DNA of 64,000 nt from an uncultured Lachnospiraceae bacterium (GCA_944383765.1 CALWQT010000011.1:16793-80792), one strand, 5' to 3'; positions 17,673 through 27,635 are shown, counted from the stretch's first letter. Made by a program: numbers and translations. The notes: generated from the letters alone by a model not told the origin.

Positions 17673-18845
17673 ATGAAAAAAGCAACTTTGCTGGCTTTGT
17701 TTTCTTCTCTTTGTTTTACTCTTACCGGATGCGCCTCTTCCAGATACCATGACCCGGACCTGACAGCTGCCGCTGCCACAATCGCTGTCCAACAGGAAGA
17801 AACCGTACCGGACAGCACAGAGTCACCATCTGAACCTGGACAGGTGATTTCCCTGACTCCTCAGGCAGAGGAAGAGGAGACTGCTTCCCCTGAACCAGAT
17901 TCCATTGATATCCTGATTGCCGGTGATGTCTTATTTTCCGACCATGTACTGAATGCCTATGAATCTGCAGGAGGCATTTCCGGTGTCCTGGATGAAGGTT
18001 TCCGAAACGATATTGACTCTGCTGACTTTTTTGCTGTAAATGAAGAATTTCCTTTCAGCAGCCGGGGAACAGCTGCTCCGGACAAACAATATACCTTCCG
18101 TCTCCCGGAAGACAAGGTATCTATTATGAAGGAATTAGGTGTAGATCTTGTCACTCTGGCCAACAACCATACTCTGGACTTCGGCACAGATGCTCTGCTG
18201 GATACCTGTACTACCCTGGATCAGGCAGGTATTCTTCATGTAGGAGCGGGAGCGGATTCAGAATCCGCCAGGAAACCGGCAATTGTGGACATCCAGGGTA
18301 TTAAAGTCGGCTTTATCGGAGCTTCCAGAGTCATCCCTGTGGCTTCCTGGACAGCAGGAAAAAATTCTCCCGGACTCTTGACCGCCTATGACACTTCTCT
18401 GCTGATCCAGACGATTCAGGAAACCCGGCCTCTCTGTGACTACCTGATCGTCTATCCCCACTGGGGTGTGGAGCGGGAAGAAATGCCAGTAGACCATCAG
18501 AAATCCATTGCCCGTCAGTGTATTGATGCCGGCGCTGATTTTGTAATAGGAAGCCACCCTCATGTCCTTCAGGGGCTGGAATATTATAAGGGAAAGCCCA
18601 TCTCCTACAGTATGGGAAACTTTATTTTCGGGAGCAGCATCCCGAAAACCATGCTTTTGAAACTCACTCTGGATACTGATACTCTGGAACCTTCTATTTC
18701 TCTGATTCCAGGGACTTCTGCCGGAGGTTATACCAGAAAACTGACAGAACAGGAACGTATTCAGGAATTTTATCAGTACATAGAAAGTATCTCTTTTGGT
18801 ATCCAGATTGATGAACAGGGCAGAGTATCGGTTCCTGTTTCATAA
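17673..18845 (+). CDS. CapA-family lipoprotein (metallophosphatase fold)
   Basis: 390 residues. The signal peptide has lipobox LTGCASS (Cys20), then a Pro/Glu/Thr-rich linker to about residue 75 and the CapA/PGA_cap domain. Metal-site motifs are ILIAGDVLFSDH, TLANNHTLDFG, YPHWGVE and VIGSHPHVLQGLEYYKGKPI, followed by SMGNFIFG. Relatives act in poly-gamma-glutamate capsule synthesis; single-gene CapA proteins like this one have unclear substrates, and no capB/capC genes are nearby. It is divergent from the exonuclease gene and closed by a strong terminator. Confidence 0.9.
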   Translation: MKKATLLALFSSLCFTLTGCASSRYHDPDLTAAAATIAVQQEETVPDSTESPSEPGQVISLTPQAEEEETASPEPDSIDILIAGDVLFSDHVLNAYESAGGISGVLDEGFRNDIDSADFFAVNEEFPFSSRGTAAPDKQYTFRLPEDKVSIMKELGVDLVTLANNHTLDFGTDALLDTCTTLDQAGILHVGAGADSESARKPAIVDIQGIKVGFIGASRVIPVASWTAGKNSPGLLTAYDTSLLIQTIQETRPLCDYLIVYPHWGVEREEMPVDHQKSIARQCIDAGADFVIGSHPHVLQGLEYYKGKPISYSMGNFIFGSSIPKTMLLKLTLDTDTLEPSISLIPGTSAGGYTRKLTEQERIQEFYQYIESISFGIQIDEQGRVSVPVS

Positions 18846-18884
18846 AAAAAGCCGAACCCGGAAATCCGGATTCGGCTTTTTTAT
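18845..18884. terminator. Bidirectional terminator between capA-like and phosphotransferase genes
   Basis: AAAAAAGCCGAA pairs with TTCGGCTTTTTT around an inner CCGGAAATCCGG hairpin. Poly-A on one side and poly-T on the other serve both strands. Confidence 0.93.
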
Positions 18885-18890
18885 CTGGTT

Positions 18891-19643
18891 TTATTCATAT
18901 TCTACTACATCCAGCCATTTTTCCAGAAGTTCTTTCTCCTCCGGAATTGCTTTTGTCAATCTGGCTGCTGCCACAATGGGAAGCCATCTCTGTACATACT
19001 GTTTTGCCGTATCGCTCATATCGCAGAACAGGTCCATATACATCTCTGCCAGTTTTGGATTCTGAAGTGTCAGGAGAAGATATGTGGTGGCCGCATCTGC
19101 AGATGCATTACCCTGAGTCGCATGGGACCAGTCAAGGATATAATATTTTCCATCTTTTCCTATCATAATATTAGTAGGATTGAAGTCTCCATGAAGTACT
19201 TTTTTATGCTTCGGCATACTTTCCAGGCGGGTATTCAGCTCATACCGGGTCGTTGCATTCACTGCCTTCAGGCTGTTGATCCTTCCGCTCATCTTATCTT
19301 TCATCTTATTCAGCATGGGCGCTGTCTTATCATGAACCTCCAGCTGAAGCTCCACAAAATCCTTCATGTATTTCTGAAGATTTTCCGGATCTTTTTCCAT
19401 CTTCTCTGCCAGAGTCTCCCCTTCGATGTAATCAGAAATAATAGCCCAGTTCCCATCTTCTGTCACAGTAACTCCATGTACCTTCGGAATCGGAAGCCCT
19501 GTCTCTTCTACTCTTGCCTGATTTAAAGCCTCATTGAGCACATCTGTTTTTGGATAGTTTTTGTCAAATACTTTCCAGACTTTATCTCCCACCTGATAAA
19601 TGATCTTATGGGTACGGGTAGCTAAAATTTTATCTGTCTTCAT
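18891..19643 (-). CDS. Aminoglycoside-phosphotransferase-fold kinase (TIGR02172-like)
   Basis: 250-residue cytosolic kinase-fold protein. The catalytic loop is LHGDFNPTNIMI with the metal-binding ILDWSHATQG following; an ATP-site Lys lies near VWKVFDK. It resembles the clostridial TIGR02172 group of putative phosphotransferases, some linked to sporulation, and not true antibiotic-resistance enzymes. The substrate is unknown. It is transcribed alone, 28 bases downstream of adhE on the same strand. Confidence 0.82.
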   Translation of the reverse strand: MKTDKILATRTHKIIYQVGDKVWKVFDKNYPKTDVLNEALNQARVEETGLPIPKVHGVTVTEDGNWAIISDYIEGETLAEKMEKDPENLQKYMKDFVELQLEVHDKTAPMLNKMKDKMSGRINSLKAVNATTRYELNTRLESMPKHKKVLHGDFNPTNIMIGKDGKYYILDWSHATQGNASADAATTYLLLTLQNPKLAEMYMDLFCDMSDTAKQYVQRWLPIVAAARLTKAIPEEKELLEKWLDVVEYE

Positions 19644-19671
19644 CTTGCTATCTCCTTTCCTTCTCCCTTAT

Positions 19672-22284
19672 TTATTTACCGTAGTAAGCCTTCAGGTACA
19701 TCTCTTTGATCTCGCTCATCAGCGGATATCTTGGGTTTGCCCCTGTACACTGATCATCGAAGGCATTTTCTACCATTTCGTCCAGAGTATCCAGGAAATA
19801 TTTCTCATCTACGCCATAATCCTTGATAGTTGCCTTGATTCCAACTGCTTTCTTCAGTTCTTCAATCTTCTCTACCAGTTTCTTTACAGCCTCATCATCA
19901 TCTTTCGCCTGAATACCGCAGAAACGGGCACATTCTGCATATCTGGCTTTTGTATGAGGATATTCGTACTGCGGGAAGGTTCCCATCTTAGTTGGAACTT
20001 CCACTGCATTATACTCTACGATCATGGAGATCAGCAGCGCATTGGCAACACCATGAGGAAGATGATGATAAGCACCTAATTTATGGGCCATGGAATGGCA
20101 CAGTCCCAAGAATGCGTTGGCAAAGGCCATACCTGCCATACAGGAAGCATCTGCCATTTTCTGACGGGCAACCACATCATTTCCATTGTTATAAGCTGCC
20201 GGCAGATAATCAAACACATTCTTCATTGCTTTCAGAGCAAGGCCATCTGTATAATCCGTTGCCATGATGGATGCATATGCCTCCAACGCATGAGTCAGTA
20301 CGTCAACACCGGAAGCGCTGGTCAGACCCTTAGGCTGGCTCATCATATTGTCCGTATCCACGATTGCCATGTTCGGAAGCAGTTCGTAATCAGCCAACGG
20401 ATATTTTACTCCTGTTTCCTGATCTGTGATAACTGCAAATGGAGTTACCTCAGAACCGGTACCGGAAGATGTGGGAATGGCTACAAAGTATGCTTTTTCT
20501 CCCATCTTCGGGAAGGTATAAACACGTTTCCGGATATCCATAAAACGCATTGCCATATCCTGGAAATCTACTTCCGGATGTTCATACATTACCCACATGA
20601 TCTTTGCTGCGTCCATAGCAGAACCGCCGCCGAGAGCAATGATCACATCAGGCTGGAATGCCTCCATAGCCTTAGCACCTGCCTGGGCATTTGCCAAAGT
20701 CGGGTCTGGCTGTACATCAGAGAATGTTGTGTAAACAATGCCAAGTTCATCCAGCTTATCGGTGATCGGTTTGGTATAACCATTCATATATAAGAAACTA
20801 TCGGTTACCAGGAAGGCTCTCTTCTTTCCCAGTACTCCCTTCAGTTCATTTAATGCAACCGGCATACAGCCCTTCTTGAAATAAACCTTCTGAGGCGCTC
20901 TGAACCACAGCATATTTTCTCTCCTCTCTGCCACTGTCTTAATATTCAGCAAATGTTTGATTCCTACGTTCTCAGAAACAGAGTTTCCACCCCAGGAACC
21001 ACATCCCAGTGTAAGAGACGGAGTTAATTTAAAGTTATAAAGGTCACCGATACCACCCTGAGAAGAAGGCGTATTGATCAGGATACGGCAGGTCTTCATA
21101 GCTGCTGCATGTTTTGCCATCTTTTCTTTCTCATTTACATTGATATACAGAGAAGAAGTATGGCCATATCCACCGTCTGCTACCAGACGCTCTGCTTTTG
21201 CCAGTGCTTCATCAAAATCTTTTGCTTTATACATTGCCAGTACAGGAGAAAGCTTTTCATGAGCAAACTCTTCTGAAATGTCTACAGATTCCACTTCACC
21301 GATCAGAATCTTCGTACTTTCCGGCACATCCACTCCTGCCAGAGCTGCAATCTTATGAGCAGACTGTCCTACGATCTTAGCATTCAGGGCTCCGTTGATG
21401 ATGATGGTTTTTCTTACCTTATCCAGCTCATCACCTTTTAAGAAGTAGCATCCTCTGTCCTGAAATTCCTTCTTTACTTCTTTATAAACCGGTTCCAGAA
21501 CGGTTACAGACTGTTCGGATGCACAGATCATACCATTATCAAATGTCTTTGAATGGATAATGGAGTTTACTGCTACCTTGATATCAGCCGTCTCGTCAAT
21601 GATGACCGGAGTATTTCCTGCTCCTACACCCAAAGCAGGCTTTCCGGAAGAATAAGCTGCTGTTACCATACCAGGACCGCCGGTAGCCAGAATAGTATCG
21701 GAACCTCTCATAACCTCATTGGTCAGTTCCAGGCTGGGAACATCGATCCAACCGATGATACCTTCCGGAGCTCCTGCTTTTACAGCCGCATCTAATACCA
21801 CTTTTGCTGCTGCTATGGTAGAATGTTTTGCTCTCGGATGTGGGGAAATGATAATGGCATTTCTTGTCTTAAGAGCAATCAACGTCTTGAAAATCGCTGT
21901 AGAGGTAGGGTTGGTTGTAGGGATAACTGCCGCGATCAGGCCCAGCGGCTCTGCTATCTTTTTAATTCCAAACGCCTTATCTTCCTCGATCACACCGCAG
22001 GTTTTTGCATCTTTATAAGCATTATAAATGTATTCTGCTGCATAATGATTCTTGATAATCTTATCTTCTACCACACCCATGCCGGTTTCTTCCACTGCCA
22101 TCTTTGCCAGGGGAATTCTCTGCTGGTTTGCTGCTTTTGCAGCTTCAAAAAAGATCTTATCCACCTGTTCCTGGGTGTATGTTGCAAATTCCTTCTGCGC
22201 TTTTCTCATCGCATTCATTTTTGCGACCAGTGCGTCCACGTTGTCGATGATTTCCGGTACGTTAACTTCCTTGCCCTTTGCCAT
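19672..22284 (-). CDS. adhE: Bifunctional acetaldehyde-CoA / alcohol dehydrogenase
   Basis: 870-residue enzyme reducing acetyl-CoA to acetaldehyde and then ethanol with two NADH. The N-terminal aldehyde dehydrogenase half has the catalytic Cys in FDNGMICASEQS and the cofactor region ILATGGPGMVTAAYSSGKPA. The C-terminal iron-type alcohol dehydrogenase half has GGGSAMDAAK and the metal site HSMAHKLGAYHHLPHG. Full length. AGGAGG precedes the ATG. It recycles NADH made in glycolysis, complementing the pfl operon. The promoter carries a Rex-like palindrome, consistent with NADH-responsive control. Confidence 0.97.
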   Translation of the reverse strand: MAKGKEVNVPEIIDNVDALVAKMNAMRKAQKEFATYTQEQVDKIFFEAAKAANQQRIPLAKMAVEETGMGVVEDKIIKNHYAAEYIYNAYKDAKTCGVIEEDKAFGIKKIAEPLGLIAAVIPTTNPTSTAIFKTLIALKTRNAIIISPHPRAKHSTIAAAKVVLDAAVKAGAPEGIIGWIDVPSLELTNEVMRGSDTILATGGPGMVTAAYSSGKPALGVGAGNTPVIIDETADIKVAVNSIIHSKTFDNGMICASEQSVTVLEPVYKEVKKEFQDRGCYFLKGDELDKVRKTIIINGALNAKIVGQSAHKIAALAGVDVPESTKILIGEVESVDISEEFAHEKLSPVLAMYKAKDFDEALAKAERLVADGGYGHTSSLYINVNEKEKMAKHAAAMKTCRILINTPSSQGGIGDLYNFKLTPSLTLGCGSWGGNSVSENVGIKHLLNIKTVAERRENMLWFRAPQKVYFKKGCMPVALNELKGVLGKKRAFLVTDSFLYMNGYTKPITDKLDELGIVYTTFSDVQPDPTLANAQAGAKAMEAFQPDVIIALGGGSAMDAAKIMWVMYEHPEVDFQDMAMRFMDIRKRVYTFPKMGEKAYFVAIPTSSGTGSEVTPFAVITDQETGVKYPLADYELLPNMAIVDTDNMMSQPKGLTSASGVDVLTHALEAYASIMATDYTDGLALKAMKNVFDYLPAAYNNGNDVVARQKMADASCMAGMAFANAFLGLCHSMAHKLGAYHHLPHGVANALLISMIVEYNAVEVPTKMGTFPQYEYPHTKARYAECARFCGIQAKDDDEAVKKLVEKIEELKKAVGIKATIKDYGVDEKYFLDTLDEMVENAFDDQCTGANPRYPLMSEIKEMYLKAYYGK

Positions 22285-22340
22285 GATTTCATCCTCCTAC
22301 ACTTTTTATATCTGGATTTGTTAAGTATTAAGCTCAAGCT

Positions 22341-22393
22341 AATCGTTATTTATTTAACGATTTGATTATATAATAGCGTTAAAAAAATGTCAA
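22341..22393 (-). promoter_or_regulatory. adhE promoter with Rex-like operator at the transcription start
   Basis: Minus-strand TTGACA (22388-22393), 17-base spacer, TATAAT (22365-22370), a full consensus. Directly downstream is the palindrome AATCGTTA-N6-TAACGATT (22341-22362). Its inner 18 bases match 11 of the 14 fixed positions of the Rex operator TTGTTAA-N4-TTAACAA. The site overlaps the expected start of transcription. Confidence 0.78.
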
Positions 22394-22656
22394 TCATGTT
22401 ATTTGTCAATCTTTTATGCAAATATGAAAATTATTTGTACATTTTATATAATACCATAAAATCCTTGTAAATCATAGGGTTTTTCCCATTTCCCCGGATT
22501 ATTTTGTATACAGTATTTTCAATATTCTTTTTTTATTTTTTCTTGATATTTAATTAACAATTTATTCAGCATATCTATGAAAAAAGGCCCTTTCTTGCTC
22601 TTTGGAAAGCCCCGGTGTATACTGTAATAAGAATTTTAAAGGTTCAGGTGATTTTT

Positions 22657-23523
22657 ATGTGGATTGCCTTTGCATTTGGTTCTGCATTTTTTGCAGGCAT
22701 CACTTCTATCCTTGCAAAATGCGGTATTCAGAAGACGGATTCTACGGTAGCAACCGCTATCCGTACTATTGTCGTACTGATTTTTTCCTGGCTCATGGTA
22801 TTGGTAGTAGGTTCACAGAATCAAATTGGTTCTATTCGTCCGAAAACACTATGTTTTCTTATTCTATCTGGTTTCGCAACCGGCGCATCCTGGCTATGCT
22901 ATTTTAAGGCATTACAGCTGGGTGACATCAACAAAGTAGTTCCCATTGACAAATCCAGTACCGTCCTGACCATTATTCTGGCATTTATCTTTCTTCATGA
23001 AGAAATCAACTTACCCAAGGCCATCGGTGTTGTGCTGATTGCCGTCGGTACTTTTTTGATGCTGGAAAAGAAAGACGTCACACATAGACCAGCGAAAGGA
23101 AAAAGCTGGTTCCTATATGCAATCGGTTCTTCTGTTTTTTCCAGCTTGACTTCTATTCTTGGAAAAATAGGCATCTCTGGTCTGGAATCTAATCTCGGTA
23201 CTGCTATCCGTACCAGTGTCATACTGGTAATGGCGTGGATCATGGTTTTTGCCGAAAAAAAGCAACATACAATCTATCAGATACCAAAACGGGAACTTGG
23301 TTTTATCTGCCTGTCCGGATTGGCAACCGGTGCATCCTGGCTATGCTATTATAAAGCGTTGCAGGATGGATTTGCCAGTGTTGTAGTTCTTCCCATCGAC
23401 AAGCTGAGCATATTAGTCACTATTGTATTTTCACGCCTTGTATTTCATGAACGGCTATCCCAAAAAGCTACCATTGGACTGATTTCTATTGTAATAGGTA
23501 CCATGTCCATGCTGATCCTGTAA
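22657..23523 (+). CDS. EamA-family (DMT) transporter
   Basis: 288-residue membrane protein with ten hydrophobic segments in two EamA repeats. The repeats share the motif SGxATGASWLCYxKALQxG (about 78 and 220), which makes the internal duplication obvious. ATG 22657 is preferred over an upstream GTG because the protein then starts with the first membrane helix (MWIAFAFGSAFFAGITSIL). The family exports or imports small metabolites, and the substrate cannot be predicted. It is divergent from adhE across a 370-base AT-rich region. Confidence 0.88.
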   Translation: MWIAFAFGSAFFAGITSILAKCGIQKTDSTVATAIRTIVVLIFSWLMVLVVGSQNQIGSIRPKTLCFLILSGFATGASWLCYFKALQLGDINKVVPIDKSSTVLTIILAFIFLHEEINLPKAIGVVLIAVGTFLMLEKKDVTHRPAKGKSWFLYAIGSSVFSSLTSILGKIGISGLESNLGTAIRTSVILVMAWIMVFAEKKQHTIYQIPKRELGFICLSGLATGASWLCYYKALQDGFASVVVLPIDKLSILVTIVFSRLVFHERLSQKATIGLISIVIGTMSMLIL

Positions 23524-23572
23524 AAATTGGATTTTGGGAAGTGAATAAAAAATAAAACTACCACCAGCAACG

Positions 23573-23613
23573 AAAAACCGGCGTGTTATTTCATTCAGAA
23601 ATAACACGCCGGT
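23573..23613 (-). terminator. Terminator of the M20 hydrolase operon
   Basis: A 15-bp stem, ACCGGCGTGTTATTT (from 23577) with AAATAACACGCCGGT (to 23613). On the minus strand it is followed by TTTTTCG. Confidence 0.9.
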
Positions 23614-23621
23614 CAAACAAT

Positions 23622-25076
23622 TTAGTCCTGTCCCGGAATAACCGGTACTGCATCTTCTGGAACCGGACAGTAATATCCTCCGGCTACTTTCTTCTGGAAC
23701 TCTTCTTTCGCAGCTTCCAGAACCTCTGGCTTCTCATACAGATCAATGGCTGCCGCCGCAATTACTTTTCCTGCTGTCAGTAACCCTTTATGGCCGATGG
23801 ATGTATGGCCGCAGGATACATTCTGCCAGCTGTGTCCTGGTGCCTTTGACACAAATGATGCCGTATTGATCTGAGCAGTAGGTGTCAGCCAGCTTACATC
23901 CCCCACGTCTGTGGAACCAGCTCTCTGTTTCTCACTATAATGATATGGAATCAGGAAATCATTCAGCGGCTTTGTTCCGTGGCAGCTCTTTTCATCTACA
24001 AACTCTGCAATCTCGCTGCTCTCATCACAGGCTGACCCGGGAAGAGAATCGTCTTTCATCTCGTAAGAATCCATGATCTGCTTTGCATATTCCATCTCTT
24101 CTTCTGTATAAGAAGGAACACCCACTTCATTGAAGTTATCCCACAGCAGCTGCTCCAGTACTTTATTGGGAACAGTATTGGAACAGCCGTCGATAAACTG
24201 CTGTCTCACTTCTGTCTCCGTCATCATAGCTGCCGCCTGAGCAATCTTATCCACTCTCGCCTGAAGGGCCAGTGCATCTTTTGCCAGTTTCGAGCGGACC
24301 ATATAAAGAACTCTTGCATGAGGCTGTACTACATTCGGAGAATTTCCGCCTGCATCTGTAATGGCATAATGAATCCTTGCAGAATCCGGCATATGCTCTC
24401 TCAGGAACTGTACTCCTATATTCATGATCTCCACTGCATCCAATGCGGAACGGCCCATTTCCGGCGCTCCTGATGCATGAGAAGCCACTCCTTTGAAAAT
24501 ATATTCTGTCTGAATACAGGTATTGCAGGTACCGCTGGTAACCTGGTTCACATCAGAAGGATGCCAGGTAAGCGCTGCATCCAGCTCTTTCCAGATTCCG
24601 TCCCTTGCCATAAATGCTTTGGAGGCTCCGCCTTCCTCTCCCGGGCAGCCATAAAAAATCACGGTTCCATGACCTTCCCCTTTTTTCTCCAGATACTTTT
24701 TCACTGCAAATGCAGCAGCCATAGAACCTGCTCCCAGCATATTATGGCCGCATCCATGTCCACAGCCGTTGGCAACCAGCTCTTCTCTCACCACTGCTCC
24801 TGCCTTCTGGGATAATCCGGACAGGGCATCATACTCTGCCAGAATTCCAATGACCGGCTTTCCGGAACCGTATACTGCCTTAAACGCAGTTTCAATACCT
24901 GCTACCGGGGTCTCAACCTGAAATCCTTCCTTTTTTAATACCTCACAGTATAATTTAGCAGACTGATACTCCATCAGTGATAATTCTGCGTACTCCCATA
25001 TTTTATCAGAAACATCTGTGATCACATCCTGTTTCTCATCTATATAATCCAGAAACTCTTTCTTATCTATTCCCAT
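23622..25076 (-). CDS. M20-family amidohydrolase (AbgB-like)
   Basis: 484-residue zinc-dependent amidohydrolase resembling p-aminobenzoyl-glutamate hydrolase subunit AbgB. Metal-site motifs are ILAEYDALSGLSQKAGAV, GHGCGHNMLGAGSMA and YGCPGEEGGASKAFM; the late GSTDVGDVSWLTPTAQI is a signature of the AbgB group. It removes an acyl or aryl group from an amino acid or dipeptide. It is the last gene of an operon with an amino-acid ABC importer, so the imported compound is a likely substrate (inference). Confidence 0.9.
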   Translation of the reverse strand: MGIDKKEFLDYIDEKQDVITDVSDKIWEYAELSLMEYQSAKLYCEVLKKEGFQVETPVAGIETAFKAVYGSGKPVIGILAEYDALSGLSQKAGAVVREELVANGCGHGCGHNMLGAGSMAAAFAVKKYLEKKGEGHGTVIFYGCPGEEGGASKAFMARDGIWKELDAALTWHPSDVNQVTSGTCNTCIQTEYIFKGVASHASGAPEMGRSALDAVEIMNIGVQFLREHMPDSARIHYAITDAGGNSPNVVQPHARVLYMVRSKLAKDALALQARVDKIAQAAAMMTETEVRQQFIDGCSNTVPNKVLEQLLWDNFNEVGVPSYTEEEMEYAKQIMDSYEMKDDSLPGSACDESSEIAEFVDEKSCHGTKPLNDFLIPYHYSEKQRAGSTDVGDVSWLTPTAQINTASFVSKAPGHSWQNVSCGHTSIGHKGLLTAGKVIAAAAIDLYEKPEVLEAAKEEFQKKVAGGYYCPVPEDAVPVIPGQD

Positions 25077-25107
25077 AGTTTCTTTCTCCTTTCCATTTTA
25101 TGATCCA

Positions 25108-25854
25108 CTAATAAAGAACCTTTCCAAGAAATTCTTTTGTCCTGGGATTCTGAGGATTCCCAAAGATTTCTTCAGGACTTCCTTTTTCTGCAATGATTCC
25201 TCCGTCCATAAAGAATACCCTGTCTGAAACCTCTCTGGCAAATCCCATCTCGTGCGTCACGATCACCGTGGTCATTCCTGTTTTTACCAGTTCCTTGATT
25301 ACATTCAGTACCTCTCCTACCATTTCCGGATCCAGGGCCGAAGTCGGTTCGTCAAAAAGCATAACATCCGGTTCCATGGCAAGAGCCCTCACAATAGCCA
25401 GCCTCTGTTTCTGACCTCCGGAAAGCCGCTTCGGATATTCATTCAATTTATCGATCAATCCAACTCTCTCCAGAAGTTCTGCTGCCATTTCATCTGCTTC
25501 TTTCTGGGATTTTTTCCCTAAAAGAACAGGCGCCATGGTAATATTTTTCTGTACTGTCATATTGGGAAACACATTAAAATGCTGGAATACCATTCCCATT
25601 TTCTGCCGGTGAATATTGATATTCACACTCTTATCTGTAATATCCACACCTTCAAAATAGATTTTCCCTTCATCCGGGGTTTCCAGAAGGTTCAGACACC
25701 TTAAAAACGTACTCTTTCCTCCTCCGGACGGCCCGATCACAGACACGACCTCTCCCTGAGTAATATGCTCTGTGACACCTTTCAATACATGAAGATCGCC
25801 GAATTTTTTATGTAAATTTTCCACCTTTAAAAGTTCTTTACTGTTCACCTGCAT
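25108..25854 (-). CDS. Amino-acid ABC transporter ATP-binding protein (GlnQ-like)
   Basis: 248-residue ATPase. Walker A is [18 protein letters not shown], the signature [19 protein letters not shown] and Walker [21 protein letters not shown], all of the polar amino-acid uptake class. The start overlaps the permease gene by 17 bases. It forms the cytoplasmic motor of the importer encoded with the permease (25838) and binding protein (26543). Confidence 0.95.
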   Translation of the reverse strand: MQVNSKELLKVENLHKKFGDLHVLKGVTEHITQGEVVSVIGPSGGGKSTFLRCLNLLETPDEGKIYFEGVDITDKSVNINIHRQKMGMVFQHFNVFPNMTVQKNITMAPVLLGKKSQKEADEMAAELLERVGLIDKLNEYPKRLSGGQKQRLAIVRALAMEPDVMLFDEPTSALDPEMVGEVLNVIKELVKTGMTTVIVTHEMGFAREVSDRVFFMDGGIIAEKGSPEEIFGNPQNPRTKEFLGKVLY

Positions 25855-26521
25855 TCATTCTCCTCTCCAACGCCAGAACGCATTTTGATAATCCGAATGT
25901 CACGATAAAGTAGATGATACCAACAATGATCAACGGCTCTATGGTCAAATACAGAGCTCCGGAAATAGATTTGTACTGGGTCATCAATTCTCCTACAAAG
26001 AATGTGGATGCCAGCGATGTCTCCTTGATCATGGTTACAAATTCATTGCAAAGCGCCGGCAAAATATTTTTTACCGCCTGAGGCATTACCACATGGATCA
26101 TAGCCTGACGGCTGTCCAGACCCAGACAGCGGGCAGCTTCCGTCTGCCCCTTATCCACCGCCTGAATACCTGCACGGATAATCTCTGATACATAAGCCGC
26201 TGAATTCAGGCAAAGAGCAATGGTAATACACGCAAACTCACTCAGATCCAGAAATGACAATAAATCCGGAAGGAGAAAGTAAAAGAAATACAGCTGTAAA
26301 AGCAGAGGCGTTCCGCGGACTACTTCTATAAAAATCCCAGCCACCACACTTAATGGCTTCACTTTCCCGATTTCCCACTTGCTCATCCTCATAAGAGCAA
26401 GAAAAAATCCGATTACGCATCCAGCCAGCACGGTAATAAAGCTGAGAAGAAGCGTGTATCCAAGACCTGTGAGAAACAGATTCCAATATCCATTCCATAC
26501 CTTTTCAATATTTGCTAACAC
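25838..26521 (-). CDS. Amino-acid ABC transporter permease (HisM/GlnP type)
   Basis: 227-residue membrane protein with about five segments. It contains [20 protein letters not shown] and the ATPase-coupling loop [29 protein letters not shown]. The start is a GTG, supported by AGGAGG eight bases upstream. It is the middle gene of the binding protein - permease - ATPase - hydrolase operon. Confidence 0.94.
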   Translation of the reverse strand: MLANIEKVWNGYWNLFLTGLGYTLLLSFITVLAGCVIGFFLALMRMSKWEIGKVKPLSVVAGIFIEVVRGTPLLLQLYFFYFLLPDLLSFLDLSEFACITIALCLNSAAYVSEIIRAGIQAVDKGQTEAARCLGLDSRQAMIHVVMPQAVKNILPALCNEFVTMIKETSLASTFFVGELMTQYKSISGALYLTIEPLIIVGIIYFIVTFGLSKCVLALERRMNAGEQ

Positions 26522-26542
26522 GGAAACAACCTCCTCTTACCG

Positions 26543-27370
26543 TTACTGATTCATCAGGCCAAGACTGTTTGCCTGCTCCAGGGCTTCATCATACCACTGT
26601 TTGTAAAGTCCCTTTTCCATCACATCATCAATAATCTTATTTACTTCAGCCAGCAATTCGTCCTGTCCTTTTGTCACAGCAACTACATTGCCCTGGGATT
26701 CATAATCAAAATAATAGTCTGCCATAGTGATTTCCGGATAATTCTTTGCAAAAGATTCTCCTACTCCATCTGCTACTGCAAGAGCGTCGATCTTTCCTGT
26801 AGTCAGCATCATAATGCCATCATTTAAACTGGAAATAGCCTGCATTTCCACATCATCCGGCAGCTGTTCCTGTACCAGTGTCTGCTGCAGTGCTCCATTC
26901 TGAGCTGCCACTTTCTTTCCTGCAAAATCTTCTGCTGTCTGATACTGATCTGCTTTTTCCTTCAGTACCAGAAGTCCCTGGTCCTTTCCATCGCTGCTCT
27001 CTGCTTTGTAGTAATTGGAAAGTCCCATGTTTTCTTCCCTTTCCGGTGTTTTTGCAAAACCGGAAATGGCAATATCCACTTTTCCTGTACCGATAGCTGC
27101 TTCTACCGCTGCAAAATCCATGGTCTGCAGTTCAAACTCCACTCCCAGCTGTTCCGCAATATATTTTCCCAGTTCAATATCGCAACCCAGATATTTTGTT
27201 TCTCCGGAACTTACATCCTGAAATTCATAGGGAGCGAAATCCGGGCTGGTTGCCATTACCAGTTTTCCCGTTTCTTTGATCGTTTCTAATTTATTCTCTT
27301 CTTTTTTACTGCAACCGGATAATGATACCGCTGCTGCCATCACCGCCAACCAAATCATTGCTTTTTTCAT
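26543..27370 (-). CDS. Amino-acid ABC transporter substrate-binding lipoprotein
   Basis: 275 residues. The signal peptide has lipobox VSLSGCSKK, then a family 3 solute-binding domain (KLVMATSPDFAPYEFQD, MDFAAVEAAIGTGKVDIAISGFAKTPERE). The start at 27370 gives the normal spacing to GAGGAGG; two earlier Met codons are too close to it or lack a site. It binds a polar amino acid or related compound outside the cell. It leads the four-gene importer/hydrolase operon. Confidence 0.94.
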   Translation of the reverse strand: MKKAMIWLAVMAAAVSLSGCSKKEENKLETIKETGKLVMATSPDFAPYEFQDVSSGETKYLGCDIELGKYIAEQLGVEFELQTMDFAAVEAAIGTGKVDIAISGFAKTPEREENMGLSNYYKAESSDGKDQGLLVLKEKADQYQTAEDFAGKKVAAQNGALQQTLVQEQLPDDVEMQAISSLNDGIMMLTTGKIDALAVADGVGESFAKNYPEITMADYYFDYESQGNVVAVTKGQDELLAEVNKIIDDVMEKGLYKQWYDEALEQANSLGLMNQ

Positions 27371-27421
27371 AATCATATCCTCCTCTTTACTTATCAAATC
27401 ATTTTTGCTTTTCTTTTATAC

Positions 27422-27450
27422 ACTATACTGCATATTTATGAATTTGTAAA
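27422..27450 (-). promoter_or_regulatory. Promoter of the amino-acid importer operon
   Basis: Minus-strand TTTACA (27445-27450), 17-base spacer, TATAGT (27422-27427), 52 bases before the binding-protein start. Confidence 0.7.
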
Positions 27451-27604
27451 TAGGAATATTACATATTTTTTAAATAAATATTCACTTTTTTGCTGGATAT
27501 ATGTAATAAAAATACCTAATATCTCTTAAATAGTATATATATTTATGCGTTTTATTTGCATAAATATAATGAATATCTTTTTCCATTTCATTCAACAAAA
27601 AAGA

Positions 27605-27620
27605 TGTTTCATGTGAAACA
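27605..27620. promoter_or_regulatory. parS-like site inside a hairpin
   Basis: TGTTTCATGTGAAACA, the reverse complement of the sites at 43575 and 44672. It differs from the canonical ParB site by one base in the centre. Here it is embedded in a longer near-perfect inverted repeat with poly-A and poly-T flanks (about 27598-27627), which could also act as a terminator. It lies 16 kb from parAB. Confidence 0.75.
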
Positions 27621-27635
27621 TCTTTTTCAACAGAT

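Noticed and set aside
18891..19643. Aminoglycoside-resistance gene
   Set aside because: The kinase fold matches the general phosphotransferase group of Clostridia; nothing points to drug modification.
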